In this document: piece by piece, positions 45,788 to 55,431 of the stretch | Position numbering within the stretch: the first letter of the stretch is position 1 | How the letters are laid out: every line of letters begins with the position of its first letter | From: a virus | Length of the DNA: 64,000 nucleotides | Reading direction: 5' to 3' (one strand) | IMG/VR virus record: IMGVR_UViG_3300049811_000333 | Location: 16,633-80,632 of that record | Notes under the pieces: model-generated | The model's database searches: none | What the model was told of the DNA's origin: nothing | What the model saw: only the letters and a program-made list of their open reading frames with translations | Position numbers and translations under genes: made by a program

Positions 45788-46461
45788 AGCTCTCTCTGAG
45801 GCTGAACGCCTACCGGCAGGCCGTGGCCAACGCGATCCGGGAGGGCGTTCCTGATTTTCGCGACGTCAAGGTCCATGTCGGCTCGTTCGGCGTCGAGACG
45901 CTTGAGCGCTTTGTCCAGAACCCTCCCGCGGCCCGCATTTCGTTTCTTGGGATGCGCAGCCTCAAGCGGAACAACGTGGGCCAGCTGATTGGCCCCTGCA
46001 CGATGGCCGTGTTCGTCTTCGCCAAAGACCCATACACCAATCAGTCCTATGCGCCGGTCCTGGACCTGGCCGAGAAGACGGCCGACTTCATCGACATGAA
46101 CACCTTCGGTCTCGATTACGCAGCGGCTTGCTACGTGACCGACATCGAACCCATTTACTCGGAAGCCCTCGATAAGATCGGGTCCGGCCTTGTGACCATC
46201 ACCTTCCGCCAGGAAGTGACGATTGGCCGGTCGCGCGACCTTGTGGACGAGTCCGGCTTCTACCCGGATCTCTACGATCCCGAAGTGTTGGCCGCTGGCT
46301 GGCCCGGCAATGTTCGCGGCAACGCGTCTTCGAACCTGGGCGTTCCCAACGTGCTGCGTGACTTCCCAGGCCAGGTCTCTCCGCCAGAGGACTTCACGCA
46401 AGACCCGCCGGAGGACTTCATCCAGCAGGGTCCACACCCGGATGAGGATGAGACGCTGTGA
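45778..46461 (+). CDS. DUF1834 family protein (Mu gp37-like)
   Basis: 227 aa. RLNAYRQAVANAIREGVPDFRDVKVHVGSFGVETLERF..PAARISFLGMRSLKRN..CTMAVFVFAKDP..LDLAEKTADFIDMNTFGLD is the DUF1834 pattern (Mu gp37), a tail-terminator type protein located between gpG and baseplate genes. Extra acidic Pro-rich tail. Confidence 0.85.
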   Translation: MAVELSLRLNAYRQAVANAIREGVPDFRDVKVHVGSFGVETLERFVQNPPAARISFLGMRSLKRNNVGQLIGPCTMAVFVFAKDPYTNQSYAPVLDLAEKTADFIDMNTFGLDYAAACYVTDIEPIYSEALDKIGSGLVTITFRQEVTIGRSRDLVDESGFYPDLYDPEVLAAGWPGNVRGNASSNLGVPNVLRDFPGQVSPPEDFTQDPPEDFIQQGPHPDEDETL

Positions 46462-46601
46462 AGGAAAAGTTCGCCGCCATCAAGCTCGTGATCGAGAAGC
46501 TCCTCAAAGAGATCGACGATCCGCAATCGCAGAAGATGCTGCGCTACATGCTGATGGGCATTACCGGCCTGCAGCTTTGGCTCCAATACTTCGGACTCTG
46601 A
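46458..46601 (+). CDS. Small helical protein, 47 aa
   Basis: GTG start overlapping the preceding stop (GTGA). Helical and amphipathic (KFAAIKLVIEKLLKEIDDPQSQKMLRYMLMGITGLQLWLQYFGL). Possibly a minor tail or assembly factor; function unknown. Confidence 0.6.
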   Translation: MKEKFAAIKLVIEKLLKEIDDPQSQKMLRYMLMGITGLQLWLQYFGL

Positions 46602-46602
46602 C

Positions 46603-47352
46603 ATGGACCTACCGACGCTTGTGCTTGAGCTCTCGCGTCGTCTCTACGACGCGGAGCGGCGCATCAACAATCTGATCCGACCCGCTCGCGTAACAGAGGT
46701 GGACACCAAGAAGGCTCTGATTAAGGTTGCCTACGCCCTCGATGAGCAGGACCAGGACGTCGTCTCTGGCTGGATCCCCTGGAGCCCGTCGCGGGCCGGG
46801 GAGATCAACAAGTGGGAGCCGCCATCCAAGGATGAGCAGGTTCTGATGGTCAATCTCGGTGGCGAGATTGGCCCCATGAGCATGATCACGTCCTCGCTGT
46901 GGTCCGGGAAGTACAAGCCGCCCCACGATAAGGGCGCCGAGAAAAAGACCACGGTCCGGGAGAACAAGAAGAACCCGGACGGCACCGAAGAACCGGACGA
47001 CAACCTGCCTGCCTACATCTCGCACTACAAGGCGAACAAGGATGATGGCGCGGTTGCCTACAAGAGCTCTCGGGACAAGTACAAGAACCCGACAAAGCAG
47101 GTCGAGGCTGTCACCGGCCAGGACCGGCAGATCGTGAAGGCCACCTCGGGTGGCGTCACGAACCAGCACACGCAAACGGCCAACGCCGACATCTATGACA
47201 ACCCCGGCGGAGATCGCTTCGTCAATTGCGCCAAGATTGCCTATGGCAAGAAGGGCGGGCCGAAGGACGGATCGGGCGGCACAGATTACGCCTCCGCATC
47301 CATTCCCAGTGGAGACAGCTTCAGCGGCTTTGACGGAGGGGTCACGGCATGA
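46603..47352 (+). CDS. Baseplate assembly/spike protein V
   Basis: 249 aa, gpV-like. N-terminal helix RRLYDAERRINNLIRPARVTEVDTKKALIKVAYALDEQDQDV leads into an OB-fold (WIPWSPSRAG..VLMVNLGGEIGPMSMI), as in central spike proteins of contractile tails. The later Lys/Asp-rich repetitive part may form the shaft. The tip is the PAAR protein two genes downstream. Confidence 0.8.
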   Translation: MDLPTLVLELSRRLYDAERRINNLIRPARVTEVDTKKALIKVAYALDEQDQDVVSGWIPWSPSRAGEINKWEPPSKDEQVLMVNLGGEIGPMSMITSSLWSGKYKPPHDKGAEKKTTVRENKKNPDGTEEPDDNLPAYISHYKANKDDGAVAYKSSRDKYKNPTKQVEAVTGQDRQIVKATSGGVTNQHTQTANADIYDNPGGDRFVNCAKIAYGKKGGPKDGSGGTDYASASIPSGDSFSGFDGGVTA

Positions 47353-47801
47353 GCACGATGAGCCCTTCGCTCCTGGCCTCCCTGATCGCCAGCCTGGCCA
47401 ACCCGGATCACGAGTGGTCCGTGGCTTCAGCTGTGACGCACACCACGCCGTCCATGCCGGGCCTCACCCTGAATACGGGTGGTGTTACTCCACAGACAGT
47501 GACAGGTCCGGCCTCCGACGCGCTCGTGGACAAGACCTTCCAGCTGCAGTCCGACCCGCTGGGCCTCATCGTCGTCGTCATGGCGCACCTCAGGAATGCC
47601 GTCTTCGATGGCATGACGGTGTACTACCGCGGCTCCGGGTTCGAGACCGACAGCGAGGACCTCTACGATGCCATCGTGGCCATGGCCGATCCAGAGATCG
47701 TGACCATCCAGTCCGAGTTCGAGGCCATGATCCGCAAGAAGTTCGAAGCGGCCTCTGGCTCTGCCTCGGCCTCCCTGGTCTGCACAGCAACCAAGATTTG
47801 A
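47349..47801 (+). CDS. Baseplate-associated hypothetical protein, 150 aa
   Basis: Lies between spike and PAAR genes. Acidic, mixed fold (TFQLQSDPLGLIVVVMAHLRNAVFDGMTVYYRGSGFETDSEDL). Probably a baseplate component, but not recognised. Confidence 0.65.
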   Translation: MSTMSPSLLASLIASLANPDHEWSVASAVTHTTPSMPGLTLNTGGVTPQTVTGPASDALVDKTFQLQSDPLGLIVVVMAHLRNAVFDGMTVYYRGSGFETDSEDLYDAIVAMADPEIVTIQSEFEAMIRKKFEAASGSASASLVCTATKI

Positions 47802-47809
47802 GGTGACGC

Positions 47810-48082
47810 ATGCACGGTGTAGCACGCCGCAACGTCGACACGGCCGCTGGCCCGCAGATAGGCGTCAACCAGACCTGGATCACTGTTGAGAATGAGCTCT
47901 GGATGGTTCTTGGCGACATCAACCAGCCGCATGAGCCGTACCCCCATAAGCCCGGCGGTGACAACATGGTGCAGGGCTCGTCCTGGATCACCATCGACAA
48001 CATCCCGGTTTGCCGTGAAGGCCACCTTGCTGGCTGCGGACATCCAACGACGGGATCTCAATTCATGTTCCTGTCGGATTAA
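47810..48082 (+). CDS. PAAR tail-spike tip protein
   Basis: 90 aa. NMVQGSSWITIDNIPVCREGHLAGCGHPTTGSQFM is the PAAR motif with its Cys/His metal site; it forms the sharp zinc- or iron-bound cone at the tip of the V spike. ATG 47810 after GAGGTGACGC. Confidence 0.9.
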   Translation: MHGVARRNVDTAAGPQIGVNQTWITVENELWMVLGDINQPHEPYPHKPGGDNMVQGSSWITIDNIPVCREGHLAGCGHPTTGSQFMFLSD

Positions 48083-48093
48083 GAGGAAGAACA

Positions 48094-48288
48094 ATGGCAC
48101 TCTACAAAGTCATCGCCAGCGCCTGGATCTACGGCAAGCATTACCAGGTCGGCAGCAACATCGAGCTCAACGACAAGCAGGCCAAGTACGAGATCCTCAG
48201 CGGAACCGTTGCCCCTGCCCCAGTCTCGGCCCCCAAGCCGGTTCTGAGCACCAAGAAGAAGCCGGACCTCAACGCTAAGGATCTCTGA
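48094..48288 (+). CDS. Small baseplate-region protein, 64 aa
   Basis: Beta-rich N-terminus (YKVIASAWIYGKHYQVGSNIELNDKQAKYEIL) and a Pro/Lys tail. May cap the baseplate or fold with PAAR; function unknown. Confidence 0.65.
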   Translation: MALYKVIASAWIYGKHYQVGSNIELNDKQAKYEILSGTVAPAPVSAPKPVLSTKKKPDLNAKDL

Positions 48289-48290
48289 CC

Positions 48291-48659
48291 ATGTCCTCAG
48301 TCGGCGTCAATCGGATCGACGGCAATGTCCTGACTGACTGGAAACACGTCATGCAGAGCATTCTCGACATCATGACGACGCCGATTGGCACGCGCGTGAT
48401 GCGCCGCGACTACGGGTCTGACATTCCGAACCTGATCGACCGGCCGCAAGGCCGCGACACGGTTCTTGAGGTCACAATGGCCCTTGGTGAGGCCTTGGAG
48501 TTGTGGGAGCCGCGGTTCCGATTGAGCCAGGTCTACATCACGGATGCCGGGCCCGATGGCGAAATGACCATCGCCATCAAGGGCGACTACTACCCTCGTG
48601 GCCATCTCGGTGATTTCACAACGGTCGAGACTGATCGTGACCTGACCCTCTACATTTAA
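48291..48659 (+). CDS. Baseplate wedge protein (gp25/W-like)
   Basis: 122 aa. LDIMTTPIGTRVMRRDYGSDIPNLIDRPQGRDTVLEVTMALGEALELWEPRFRLSQV is the gp25-like wedge pattern: RxxRPDYGS-like loop followed by a helix. Forms the inner baseplate ring. Correct position between spike and J protein. Confidence 0.88.
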   Translation: MSSVGVNRIDGNVLTDWKHVMQSILDIMTTPIGTRVMRRDYGSDIPNLIDRPQGRDTVLEVTMALGEALELWEPRFRLSQVYITDAGPDGEMTIAIKGDYYPRGHLGDFTTVETDRDLTLYI

Positions 48660-48668
48660 GGAGAGGCC

Positions 48669-49556
48669 ATGAGCCGTTTCGTCGCCGTCGATCTCACAGG
48701 CTTGACGCCTCCAGATGTGGTCGAGACGCTCGTCTACGAGGACATCCTTGAGGCCCTGAAGGCCGATTGTGTCGCCCGCATGGAAGATATGGGCGTCGAC
48801 TACAACGTCCAGATGCTGGAGAGCGACCCGGTCGTCAAGATCCTGGAGGTCGCCGCCTATCGGGAGATGCTCCTGCGGGCGCGCGTCAACGACGCGGCCC
48901 GCGCTGTGATGCTGGCCTTCGCCCAGAAGGCTGACCTCGAACACCTTGGTGTCTACTACGGCGTCGAGCGTGACATCGTCACCCCGGCCACGGACACGGC
49001 TCCGGCTGTTTATGAGAGCGACGCCCGGTTGCGCCAGCGCGTTCAGCTGGCGCCTGAGGCGTTCTCCACGGCCGGTCCTGAAGGGGCCTACGCCTTCCAT
49101 ACGATGAGCCTGGATCCGTCCATTAAGAGCGTCCAGGTTTACTCCCCCAATCCCGGTGAGGTGCATGTCCTGCCCCTGACCGATGTCGGCAACGGCATCC
49201 CATCAGCCAGCCTTCTGAGCGCTATCCGTATCCGCCTTGCAGAGGAAGACATTCGGCCTCTGACCGACATGGTGTTCGTGCGCGCCCCGACCACGGTTGA
49301 GTTTGCGGTCTCCGTCAATCTCAGTGTGGCTGAGGGCCCGGACCCGCTGGTTGTGAAGGCCGCTTCGCTCGCCTCCATCAACGCCTACCTGTCCAGCCGC
49401 CATCGAGTTGGGACGTCCGTCAAGATGTCCGGCCTCATCGCGGCAGCCATGGTCCCCGGCGTCGAAGACGTCGAGCTCGTGTCGCCTATAAGCGACATCG
49501 AGCCAGCTGAAGATGAGGTGGCCTACGCCACGACGAAAACGGTGACCGTGGTATGA
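48669..49556 (+). CDS. Baseplate J-like protein
   Basis: 295 aa. YNVQMLESDPVVKILEVAAYREMLLRARVNDAARAVMLAFAQKADLEHLGVYYG is the J-type N-terminal helical region, then a beta domain (AYAFHTMSLDPSIKSVQVYSPNPGEVHVL). It builds the wedge between W and I. ATG 48669 after AAGGAGAGGCC. Confidence 0.88.
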   Translation: MSRFVAVDLTGLTPPDVVETLVYEDILEALKADCVARMEDMGVDYNVQMLESDPVVKILEVAAYREMLLRARVNDAARAVMLAFAQKADLEHLGVYYGVERDIVTPATDTAPAVYESDARLRQRVQLAPEAFSTAGPEGAYAFHTMSLDPSIKSVQVYSPNPGEVHVLPLTDVGNGIPSASLLSAIRIRLAEEDIRPLTDMVFVRAPTTVEFAVSVNLSVAEGPDPLVVKAASLASINAYLSSRHRVGTSVKMSGLIAAAMVPGVEDVELVSPISDIEPAEDEVAYATTKTVTVV

Positions 49557-50929
49557 GCACCTTCCCTGATCTTCTCCCTCCCAACTCCACACAGCTAGAG
49601 CGCGCCCTGTCCGGACCGACAGGGCGCTTGACGGACATCGGGACCCCCGTTGATGCCGTCTGGCGCTGGGATGAGTGCCCCGAAGACCTCTTGCCTTGGC
49701 TGGCATGGGCGATGTCGGCGGACTTCTGGGATGAAGACTGGAGCCCGGAAAGAAAGCGCAACCTGATCCGCGAGAGCTTCGAGCTCCACCGGAAGAAGGG
49801 CACCCTCTACGGCATCAAGCGCTACCTCAGATATGCCGACGCTGAACTCCTGCGCGCGATTGTGTGCCCGGACATCGGCTTCGCCTCTGGATCCATGTCG
49901 AGCGATGAGCGGGCGGCCTGGCTGAACAGGTTCCCGCAGATCCGCATTTACGATTACCTTGACCGCGGCGTGGCCTCCAAGGGCGCCTTCACCAAGGGCG
50001 CCTGGGGACTTGCTAAGACCTTCCTCGGCGCTGGTGTGTCCGGGTACGCCAAGGCCACCTGCTTCCCGCATGAAACTGATGCGTGGGAGCGCTGGGGCCG
50101 CAGGCCATTCCTCTGGGACCAGGGCGATCATCCGCTCGCAACCGGCGTCAACAAGCCGATCTTGTGGTCCGCCAGGGCCAACGATCTGGGAGGCATGTTC
50201 TCCTACACCTGGGAGCGCCTCATGCTCCCGCTGGACGAGTTGAACAACCTCTGGATTGGGGCTAACGCGGCCGGAAACAACAAGGTCAATGGCCGCTGGT
50301 TCTGCGTCCCGTCCATGGCCCCGCAGCGTGTCGTGACGGTCAACATCATCAAGGATCATCTGGATGATGAGGACAAGGTCCGGTGGCGCTTTGCTGTGCC
50401 CCCGTCCCTGGATCCGATCAACGTCACGCCGGAACTGGCCTTTGACCCCGGAACCTCGAAGCTTGGCGTCAACATCTTCTGTGGTCACGTCGGACGCTGG
50501 CTGAACCCTGAGACGCAAGAGAGGAAACCCATCCGTGGCTTCCTGCAGGGCTATCTGCCGCCGACGACATCGCGCAACCGGATCTACGACCGCATCGCCC
50601 TGCACGACAAGAAGCGCCTCCCGAACGGCAAGCCGTTCACCAGGCACCTTGGCGACATCAGGCTTGGGATGCCGCCCTATCATGCTGAGTTGAGCGTCTC
50701 CATCAAGGGGAAGAGAGCATTCCGACAGGCCGGGGCGTTTGTCTACGGCTTCACTCTCACCTCCGACATGAAGCATCTGACCAATGCCCGCAAGGCCATC
50801 ATCAGCGCGAAGAGCCTGCGAGACAAAATTCTTATGAAGACCAACCTGCACACCATTGTCCAGGTTGGCCCCGACACTGAAGTGGGCAGCGACACGCGCG
50901 TTGGCCGTGCGCAGCTTCTGCTGACATAA
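49553..50929 (+). CDS. Tail protein I with extended C-terminus
   Basis: 458 aa. The first 110 residues are gpI-like (FPDLLPPNSTQLERALSG..WDECPEDLLPWLAWAMSADFWDEDWSPERKRNLIRESFELHRKKGTLYGIKRYL), which in P2-type phages ends near residue 175. The extra 300 residues are beta-rich and may form a fibre-attachment domain. It connects the J protein and the fibres. Confidence 0.8.
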   Translation: MSTFPDLLPPNSTQLERALSGPTGRLTDIGTPVDAVWRWDECPEDLLPWLAWAMSADFWDEDWSPERKRNLIRESFELHRKKGTLYGIKRYLRYADAELLRAIVCPDIGFASGSMSSDERAAWLNRFPQIRIYDYLDRGVASKGAFTKGAWGLAKTFLGAGVSGYAKATCFPHETDAWERWGRRPFLWDQGDHPLATGVNKPILWSARANDLGGMFSYTWERLMLPLDELNNLWIGANAAGNNKVNGRWFCVPSMAPQRVVTVNIIKDHLDDEDKVRWRFAVPPSLDPINVTPELAFDPGTSKLGVNIFCGHVGRWLNPETQERKPIRGFLQGYLPPTTSRNRIYDRIALHDKKRLPNGKPFTRHLGDIRLGMPPYHAELSVSIKGKRAFRQAGAFVYGFTLTSDMKHLTNARKAIISAKSLRDKILMKTNLHTIVQVGPDTEVGSDTRVGRAQLLLT

Positions 50930-50940
50930 CGGAGACTCCT

Positions 50941-53238
50941 TTGGAAAAGCTCGTTAAGTATAGGGACCGCCAGGAACTCCAGGCGGTCGACCTCACCAAC
51001 ACCGGGGAGTTCGCGCAGGCCTCCCTCGATCACATCGTTTACGATGGGATCAGCGACCTGAAGCACTGGGTTGAGTTCACGGTTACCAAGAGCGCCACCG
51101 CGGAAGTGACCGTGGGTGACGGCCGCATCTACTCCAGCGGCGCTGTGTATGTTGCCGAGGCCGACACCGTCTTCGACGTCCTGGCTCACCTCCCGGCCGT
51201 CAACAAGCGGTACGCAGCCATTGTCGGCTGGGGCCAGTCCATTGACACGGACACCCAGCCGCGCGACTTCCTCATCGACGCAATGGAAGGCACGACGGAG
51301 CCGCAGGCCGTGGCCATGCAGCGCCTCCGTAAGGCCAACATCAACATCGTCTACGGCACGGAAGAAGCCCAGCCGCAGAAGCCGACCATCGACAGCGCCA
51401 ACGTCGTGATTGCCTGGGTTCTCCTGAACCCGTCCGACGTTGAAAGCATCGAGATGGAGACCTCGAACAAGCTTCCGCAGGTCAACCGCAACAAGACGGC
51501 GATTGATGCCCTTGAGTCCTGGAAGTCTCTGGTGTCGTCGCGCGTCGACGCCCTGGCTTCGGAACTGGCCAAAATCATCGCCCGCATTGGCAACCTTGGC
51601 GCTGAGAACGACATTGCCCGCGTGGCCTATGACGTTGCCCGCCTGAAAGAAATCGCTGAGCTCGAAGACGCCTACACCGATTACGGTGCAGACCGCTTCC
51701 TCGACATCAATGAGTCCGACACCGAGCACGTCAACTACCTCGCCAAAGTCGAGGAAGGCGTTCGCTTCGATGACGACGCGGCCAACGAGACGGCGATTGC
51801 CCTCTTCAACCCCATCGAGCCCAACGTCAAGGTCTCGTCCGGGCTGATCCTGCCGACCTACACCGAGCGCCACGTCCCGATTGTGACCGGCTTCCAGCAG
51901 GCGCAGTCGATCTCGCAGTATACCTACCAGGCCCACTCCTGCGTCCAGAAGACCATGGCCCGTACCCGCATCCGGTACGGTGAAGACAAGACGGTTTGCA
52001 CCAACGGTGCCTGGTGGCGCGCTGGTCAGTATGACCGCGCCACGGAGACCTTCCGGATCGGCAACGAAACCTGGCAGGTGCTGAACGGCATCCCGGATAC
52101 GAACGGCGGCCGCGTCCACTGGATCCGCCTCCGCCGCTTCTGGATGGATGAGTACACCGAGACCTACTGGGAACACATCGTTCTCAATCACACGATCAAC
52201 GGGTCGCTCATCTCGCAGACGTTCCTCCAGCCGCAGACGGCCTGGGTGACGGGCATCGGCCTCTACTTCACGTCGAAGGGCCCGTCCGGCGACGTGAACG
52301 TGCTGATCTGTGAGACCGAGCACGGCATGCCCGCTCTGTCGAAGATCATCTCGAAGACGACGCTCGCCTACGCCAACATCCTGACATCGACCAATGCGTC
52401 GACGGTCACGAAGGTTGCGATCCAGCCGACGCTTCTGGAGTCCGGCAAGCGCTATGCCGTCGTCCTGATTACGGGCGGCAACCACTACGTGGGCATGGCC
52501 CCTGGCACGGCTTACGCCCAGGGCACGTTCTTCGTGTCCGTGGACGGCGCCTACCAGATCGGCTCGTTCGAGCGCGACATGATGTTCTCGCTCTACCAGG
52601 CCCAGTTCCCCGTGACGCGCCGCGAAATCAACCTCCAGGCTCTGTCGCTGTCGGGCGGCATCGCGGCCATCGACATCACGGCCGCCATGGCGGTTCCGGA
52701 AAGCTGCCAGCTGACCTTCGAATGTCAGATTGGTGGCGTCTGGAAGCCCCTGACGGAAGTGTCGTCCGGCAACACGATCCTGTACGGCCTCCCGGCCCTG
52801 ATCCCGTTCCGTGCCGTTTTCACCGGCACCACGGACATCCAGCCGGGCATCGACACCACGGCGAGCCGCCTCTTCTACTCGCGCCCCCGGACGACCTTCA
52901 AGCACCTCTCCGAGAGCATCACGGTCGGCACGCCGACCCGGACGTTCAAGGTGGTGGTGATCCTGGAGAACTACTACGAGACCAACCACAACTGCACCTG
53001 CACCATCCAGGTTGGCGGGGCTGGTGGTGAAATCTCTCCGGGCTCGACGACGGACGTGGAGCTCGATCCGCCGGTTGACGCGCGCTCTGTGAACCACAAG
53101 CGCATCAAGCGGACGTTCTCGTGGACACCGACCCAGATCGCGTCGAACCAGACCATCTTCCGCATCACGCTGGATGGCACGACCACCTCGGCCCTGGATA
53201 CGTTCCACGTCGCTGAGCGTGTCCACCTGGCCTTCTAA
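50941..53238 (+). CDS. DUF4815-type tail/baseplate fibre protein
   Basis: 765 aa; TTG start with CGGAGACTCCT upstream. The N-terminal 250 residues (YRDRQELQAVDLTNTGEFAQASLDHIVYDGI..TVGDGRIYSSGAVYVAEADTVFDVLAHLPAVNKRYAAIVGWGQ) match the DUF4815 fibre/baseplate connector. The rest is beta-rich (LYFTSKGPSGDVNVLICETEHG). It is the main long fibre or a baseplate-fibre hinge. Confidence 0.8.
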   Translation: MEKLVKYRDRQELQAVDLTNTGEFAQASLDHIVYDGISDLKHWVEFTVTKSATAEVTVGDGRIYSSGAVYVAEADTVFDVLAHLPAVNKRYAAIVGWGQSIDTDTQPRDFLIDAMEGTTEPQAVAMQRLRKANINIVYGTEEAQPQKPTIDSANVVIAWVLLNPSDVESIEMETSNKLPQVNRNKTAIDALESWKSLVSSRVDALASELAKIIARIGNLGAENDIARVAYDVARLKEIAELEDAYTDYGADRFLDINESDTEHVNYLAKVEEGVRFDDDAANETAIALFNPIEPNVKVSSGLILPTYTERHVPIVTGFQQAQSISQYTYQAHSCVQKTMARTRIRYGEDKTVCTNGAWWRAGQYDRATETFRIGNETWQVLNGIPDTNGGRVHWIRLRRFWMDEYTETYWEHIVLNHTINGSLISQTFLQPQTAWVTGIGLYFTSKGPSGDVNVLICETEHGMPALSKIISKTTLAYANILTSTNASTVTKVAIQPTLLESGKRYAVVLITGGNHYVGMAPGTAYAQGTFFVSVDGAYQIGSFERDMMFSLYQAQFPVTRREINLQALSLSGGIAAIDITAAMAVPESCQLTFECQIGGVWKPLTEVSSGNTILYGLPALIPFRAVFTGTTDIQPGIDTTASRLFYSRPRTTFKHLSESITVGTPTRTFKVVVILENYYETNHNCTCTIQVGGAGGEISPGSTTDVELDPPVDARSVNHKRIKRTFSWTPTQIASNQTIFRITLDGTTTSALDTFHVAERVHLAF

Positions 53239-53247
53239 AGGTGATCC

Positions 53248-53412
53248 ATGCCTGAAGTGATTGACGACGACAAGCAGTACAAGATCCGCGTGAAGAAGCC
53301 CGTTAAGGTTGGTGCCGATACCCTTCGGCCCAACATGGCGCGCATTCTCGTGTCCGGCGCGACCCTGAAGGAAATCCAGGAAGACGTCCTGGACTATGAG
53401 GAGTTCAACTGA
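53248..53412 (+). CDS. Small acidic protein, 54 aa
   Basis: ATG 53248 with AAAGGTGATCC upstream; its stop overlaps the fibre start. KQYKIRVKKPVKVGADTLRPNMARILVSGATLKEIQEDVLDYE: mixed fold, probably a partner of the neighbouring fibres. Function unknown. Confidence 0.65.
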   Translation: MPEVIDDDKQYKIRVKKPVKVGADTLRPNMARILVSGATLKEIQEDVLDYEEFN

Positions 53413-54677
53413 TGACCAGTCGGTGGACCGAATATCGGACGGAAAATGGAGACGTCCTCGATGAGAGCTTCTTCAACAACCGATTGAAGTCCATCGACAA
53501 GCGCGTCACGGACCTTGAGGTCTCGCTGACGGGGCTTGAGGGTGAAACGTCGGGCCTCGTCAGAGACTCGATTGCCGCCCTCAACGCCGCCTCTGCGGCC
53601 GCCCAGGTCGAGTTCCAGAATGCTCTCGACGCCGCCCTGGCGGACGTGATCCAGGCCCAGTCCGACATCGCCGACCTCACAGACGAAGTCGACGCCCTTC
53701 TCGGTACCCTGGGAACCAACTTCCAGGTGGATTGCGAGAACGGCTCCAAGGTGCAGATCCGCGGCTCGGCTACGCCAGCCGCGGCGCCTGCCGCTGGGGC
53801 TATCGATCCGCGCGAGCTCTACATCAATTACGCCGACAAGAAGCTCTACTACAAGAACTCCTCCGGCGTGGTGGAGTCCGTCGATCTCAACACGACGGGC
53901 GCCAACCTTCTGACTAAGATCCTGGCCGAAGCCAACTTCGGCTCCAGCATCCTGGCCAAGCTTCTTCTGGTTGACGGCGTCGGGTCTGGACTGGACGCCG
54001 ATACGCTGGACGGACAGCACGCCTCGTCGTTCGCTGCGGCTTCGCACACCCACACCGGGTACGTGTCGAAGGGCGGCGACACGGTGAACGGCACGTTCGG
54101 GGTTGTCGCCAACTCCAACGACCCGGCCATGAAGGTCACCCAGACTGGTGCTGGGGATGCCTTCCAGGTCGATCACGATGGCCTCGGAACCGATATGTTC
54201 CGGGTTGGCAACGATGGCGTCGTCTACTGCAAGCAGCTGGTTGTCACGGATGTCGCGGCCCTGCGCACGGCGCTGGCCGTCGCGGCCTTGGCCTCTCCGG
54301 CCTTCAGTGGAACGCCGACCGCCCCGACCCCGGCCGCTGACGACAATACGACGAAGATTGCCACAACGGCTTACGTCCAGGGAGAGCTCAGTGACCGCGT
54401 TATTACTGCTCGCACTGTTACTGGGTCTGGCCTTGCTGGCGGCGGCGGTGATCTATCCGCTAACCGAACTATTGATGTCCCCAAAGCCTCTCAGGCTCAA
54501 GCCGAGGCCGGGACGGACGACGCGACGGCGATGACGCCCTTGCAGACCAAGAACGCCATCACGGCCCTCGCCCCGTCCCTCACGACGCTCAAGTGGATGG
54601 GCCACAACCTAACGATCTCAACCTCGGCCCCGTCCGGCGGCGCTGATGGGGACGTGTGGTTTGAAAGGCAGGCGTAA
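53412..54677 (+). CDS. Tail fibre protein
   Basis: 421 aa. N-terminal coiled coil (ESFFNNRLKSIDKRVTDLEVSLTGLEGE), then GSGLDADTLDGQHASSF and SPAFSGTPTAPTPAADDNTTKIATTAYVQGEL, both classic phage tail fibre signatures. Repeat content suggests a trimeric shaft ending in GADGDVWFERQA. Receptor-binding tip is probably supplied by the following glycine-rich gene. Confidence 0.88.
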   Translation: MTSRWTEYRTENGDVLDESFFNNRLKSIDKRVTDLEVSLTGLEGETSGLVRDSIAALNAASAAAQVEFQNALDAALADVIQAQSDIADLTDEVDALLGTLGTNFQVDCENGSKVQIRGSATPAAAPAAGAIDPRELYINYADKKLYYKNSSGVVESVDLNTTGANLLTKILAEANFGSSILAKLLLVDGVGSGLDADTLDGQHASSFAAASHTHTGYVSKGGDTVNGTFGVVANSNDPAMKVTQTGAGDAFQVDHDGLGTDMFRVGNDGVVYCKQLVVTDVAALRTALAVAALASPAFSGTPTAPTPAADDNTTKIATTAYVQGELSDRVITARTVTGSGLAGGGGDLSANRTIDVPKASQAQAEAGTDDATAMTPLQTKNAITALAPSLTTLKWMGHNLTISTSAPSGGADGDVWFERQA

Positions 54678-55430
54678 ATGCCTAACATCTACACCAAGGT
54701 CGGGACGACCTGGAAGCAAGTCACCAAGGTTCACGTCAAGATTGGATCAACCTGGAAGGTCGTCAACAGCGTCTACATCAAGGTCGGATCCGTATGGAAG
54801 CAGGTATACACTGGCGTTACGCCTGGCTCCATTACCTACACCACAGCCGGAACCAACAACTTTACCGTACCAGCCTACAATACGCTTGAGGTTGAATTGT
54901 GGGGCGCTGGTGGCGGTGGTGGCGCTGCCACAAGGCCAGCTTCAACCGTTCTCTACTCGTCTGGCAGCCCAGGCGGCGCTTCGAAATGGAATGGCGGCGC
55001 GGCCTCTGGGAAGCCTGAGGCTGGTGGCGGCGGCGGTGGCGGCTCAGGAAATGGCGCAGCTGGAACGGCCAGCAACGGCGACATCAACACCTCTGGCGGC
55101 ACTGGCAGCAGCGCCAACGGCGCAGCTGGCGCCAATGGTGGGGCTGGTGGTCAGGCTGGAACGCCCCCGGCCGGGCCCGGAACCATCAACGCAGTCTCTG
55201 GTGGTACGGCCCCTGGCGGCGGTGGCGCCGCTGACGGCGTCTACTACTACGCGGCCGGTTATTACTCCGCCTATGCCAAGGGCGGCGGTGGTGGCGCCTA
55301 CTGCAAGAAGACCTACAGCTCTGGAGCCTACGCCACTGGCGCAACAGTCGCCGTCGTTGTTGGCGCCGCTGGCGCTGGTAGCGGCGGCACCTCTGGCGCT
55401 GTAGGCCGCGCAAAAATTACATGGAGCTAG
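54678..55430 (+). CDS. Glycine-rich tail fibre tip adhesin
   Basis: 250 aa. Opens with three tandem K-V/I-G-x-x-W-K-x-V units (residues 6-43), then TYTTAGTNNFTVPAYNTLEVELWGAGGGGG and long Gly/Ala stretches (GGGGGGGSGNGAAG, GGAGGQAGTPPAGPG) to a VGRAKITWS end. Poly-glycine stretches of this type pack into polyglycine-II helices in fibre-tip adhesins such as those of T-even and S16 phages. Receptor specificity cannot be predicted. Confidence 0.78.
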   Translation: MPNIYTKVGTTWKQVTKVHVKIGSTWKVVNSVYIKVGSVWKQVYTGVTPGSITYTTAGTNNFTVPAYNTLEVELWGAGGGGGAATRPASTVLYSSGSPGGASKWNGGAASGKPEAGGGGGGGSGNGAAGTASNGDINTSGGTGSSANGAAGANGGAGGQAGTPPAGPGTINAVSGGTAPGGGGAADGVYYYAAGYYSAYAKGGGGGAYCKKTYSSGAYATGATVAVVVGAAGAGSGGTSGAVGRAKITWS

Positions 55431-55431
55431 C

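Noticed and set aside
50743-53226. 827-codon leftward open frame antisense to the fibre gene
   Set aside because: Mirror of a long real gene in GC-rich DNA; Arg/Val/Gly-biased and lacks recognisable domains.
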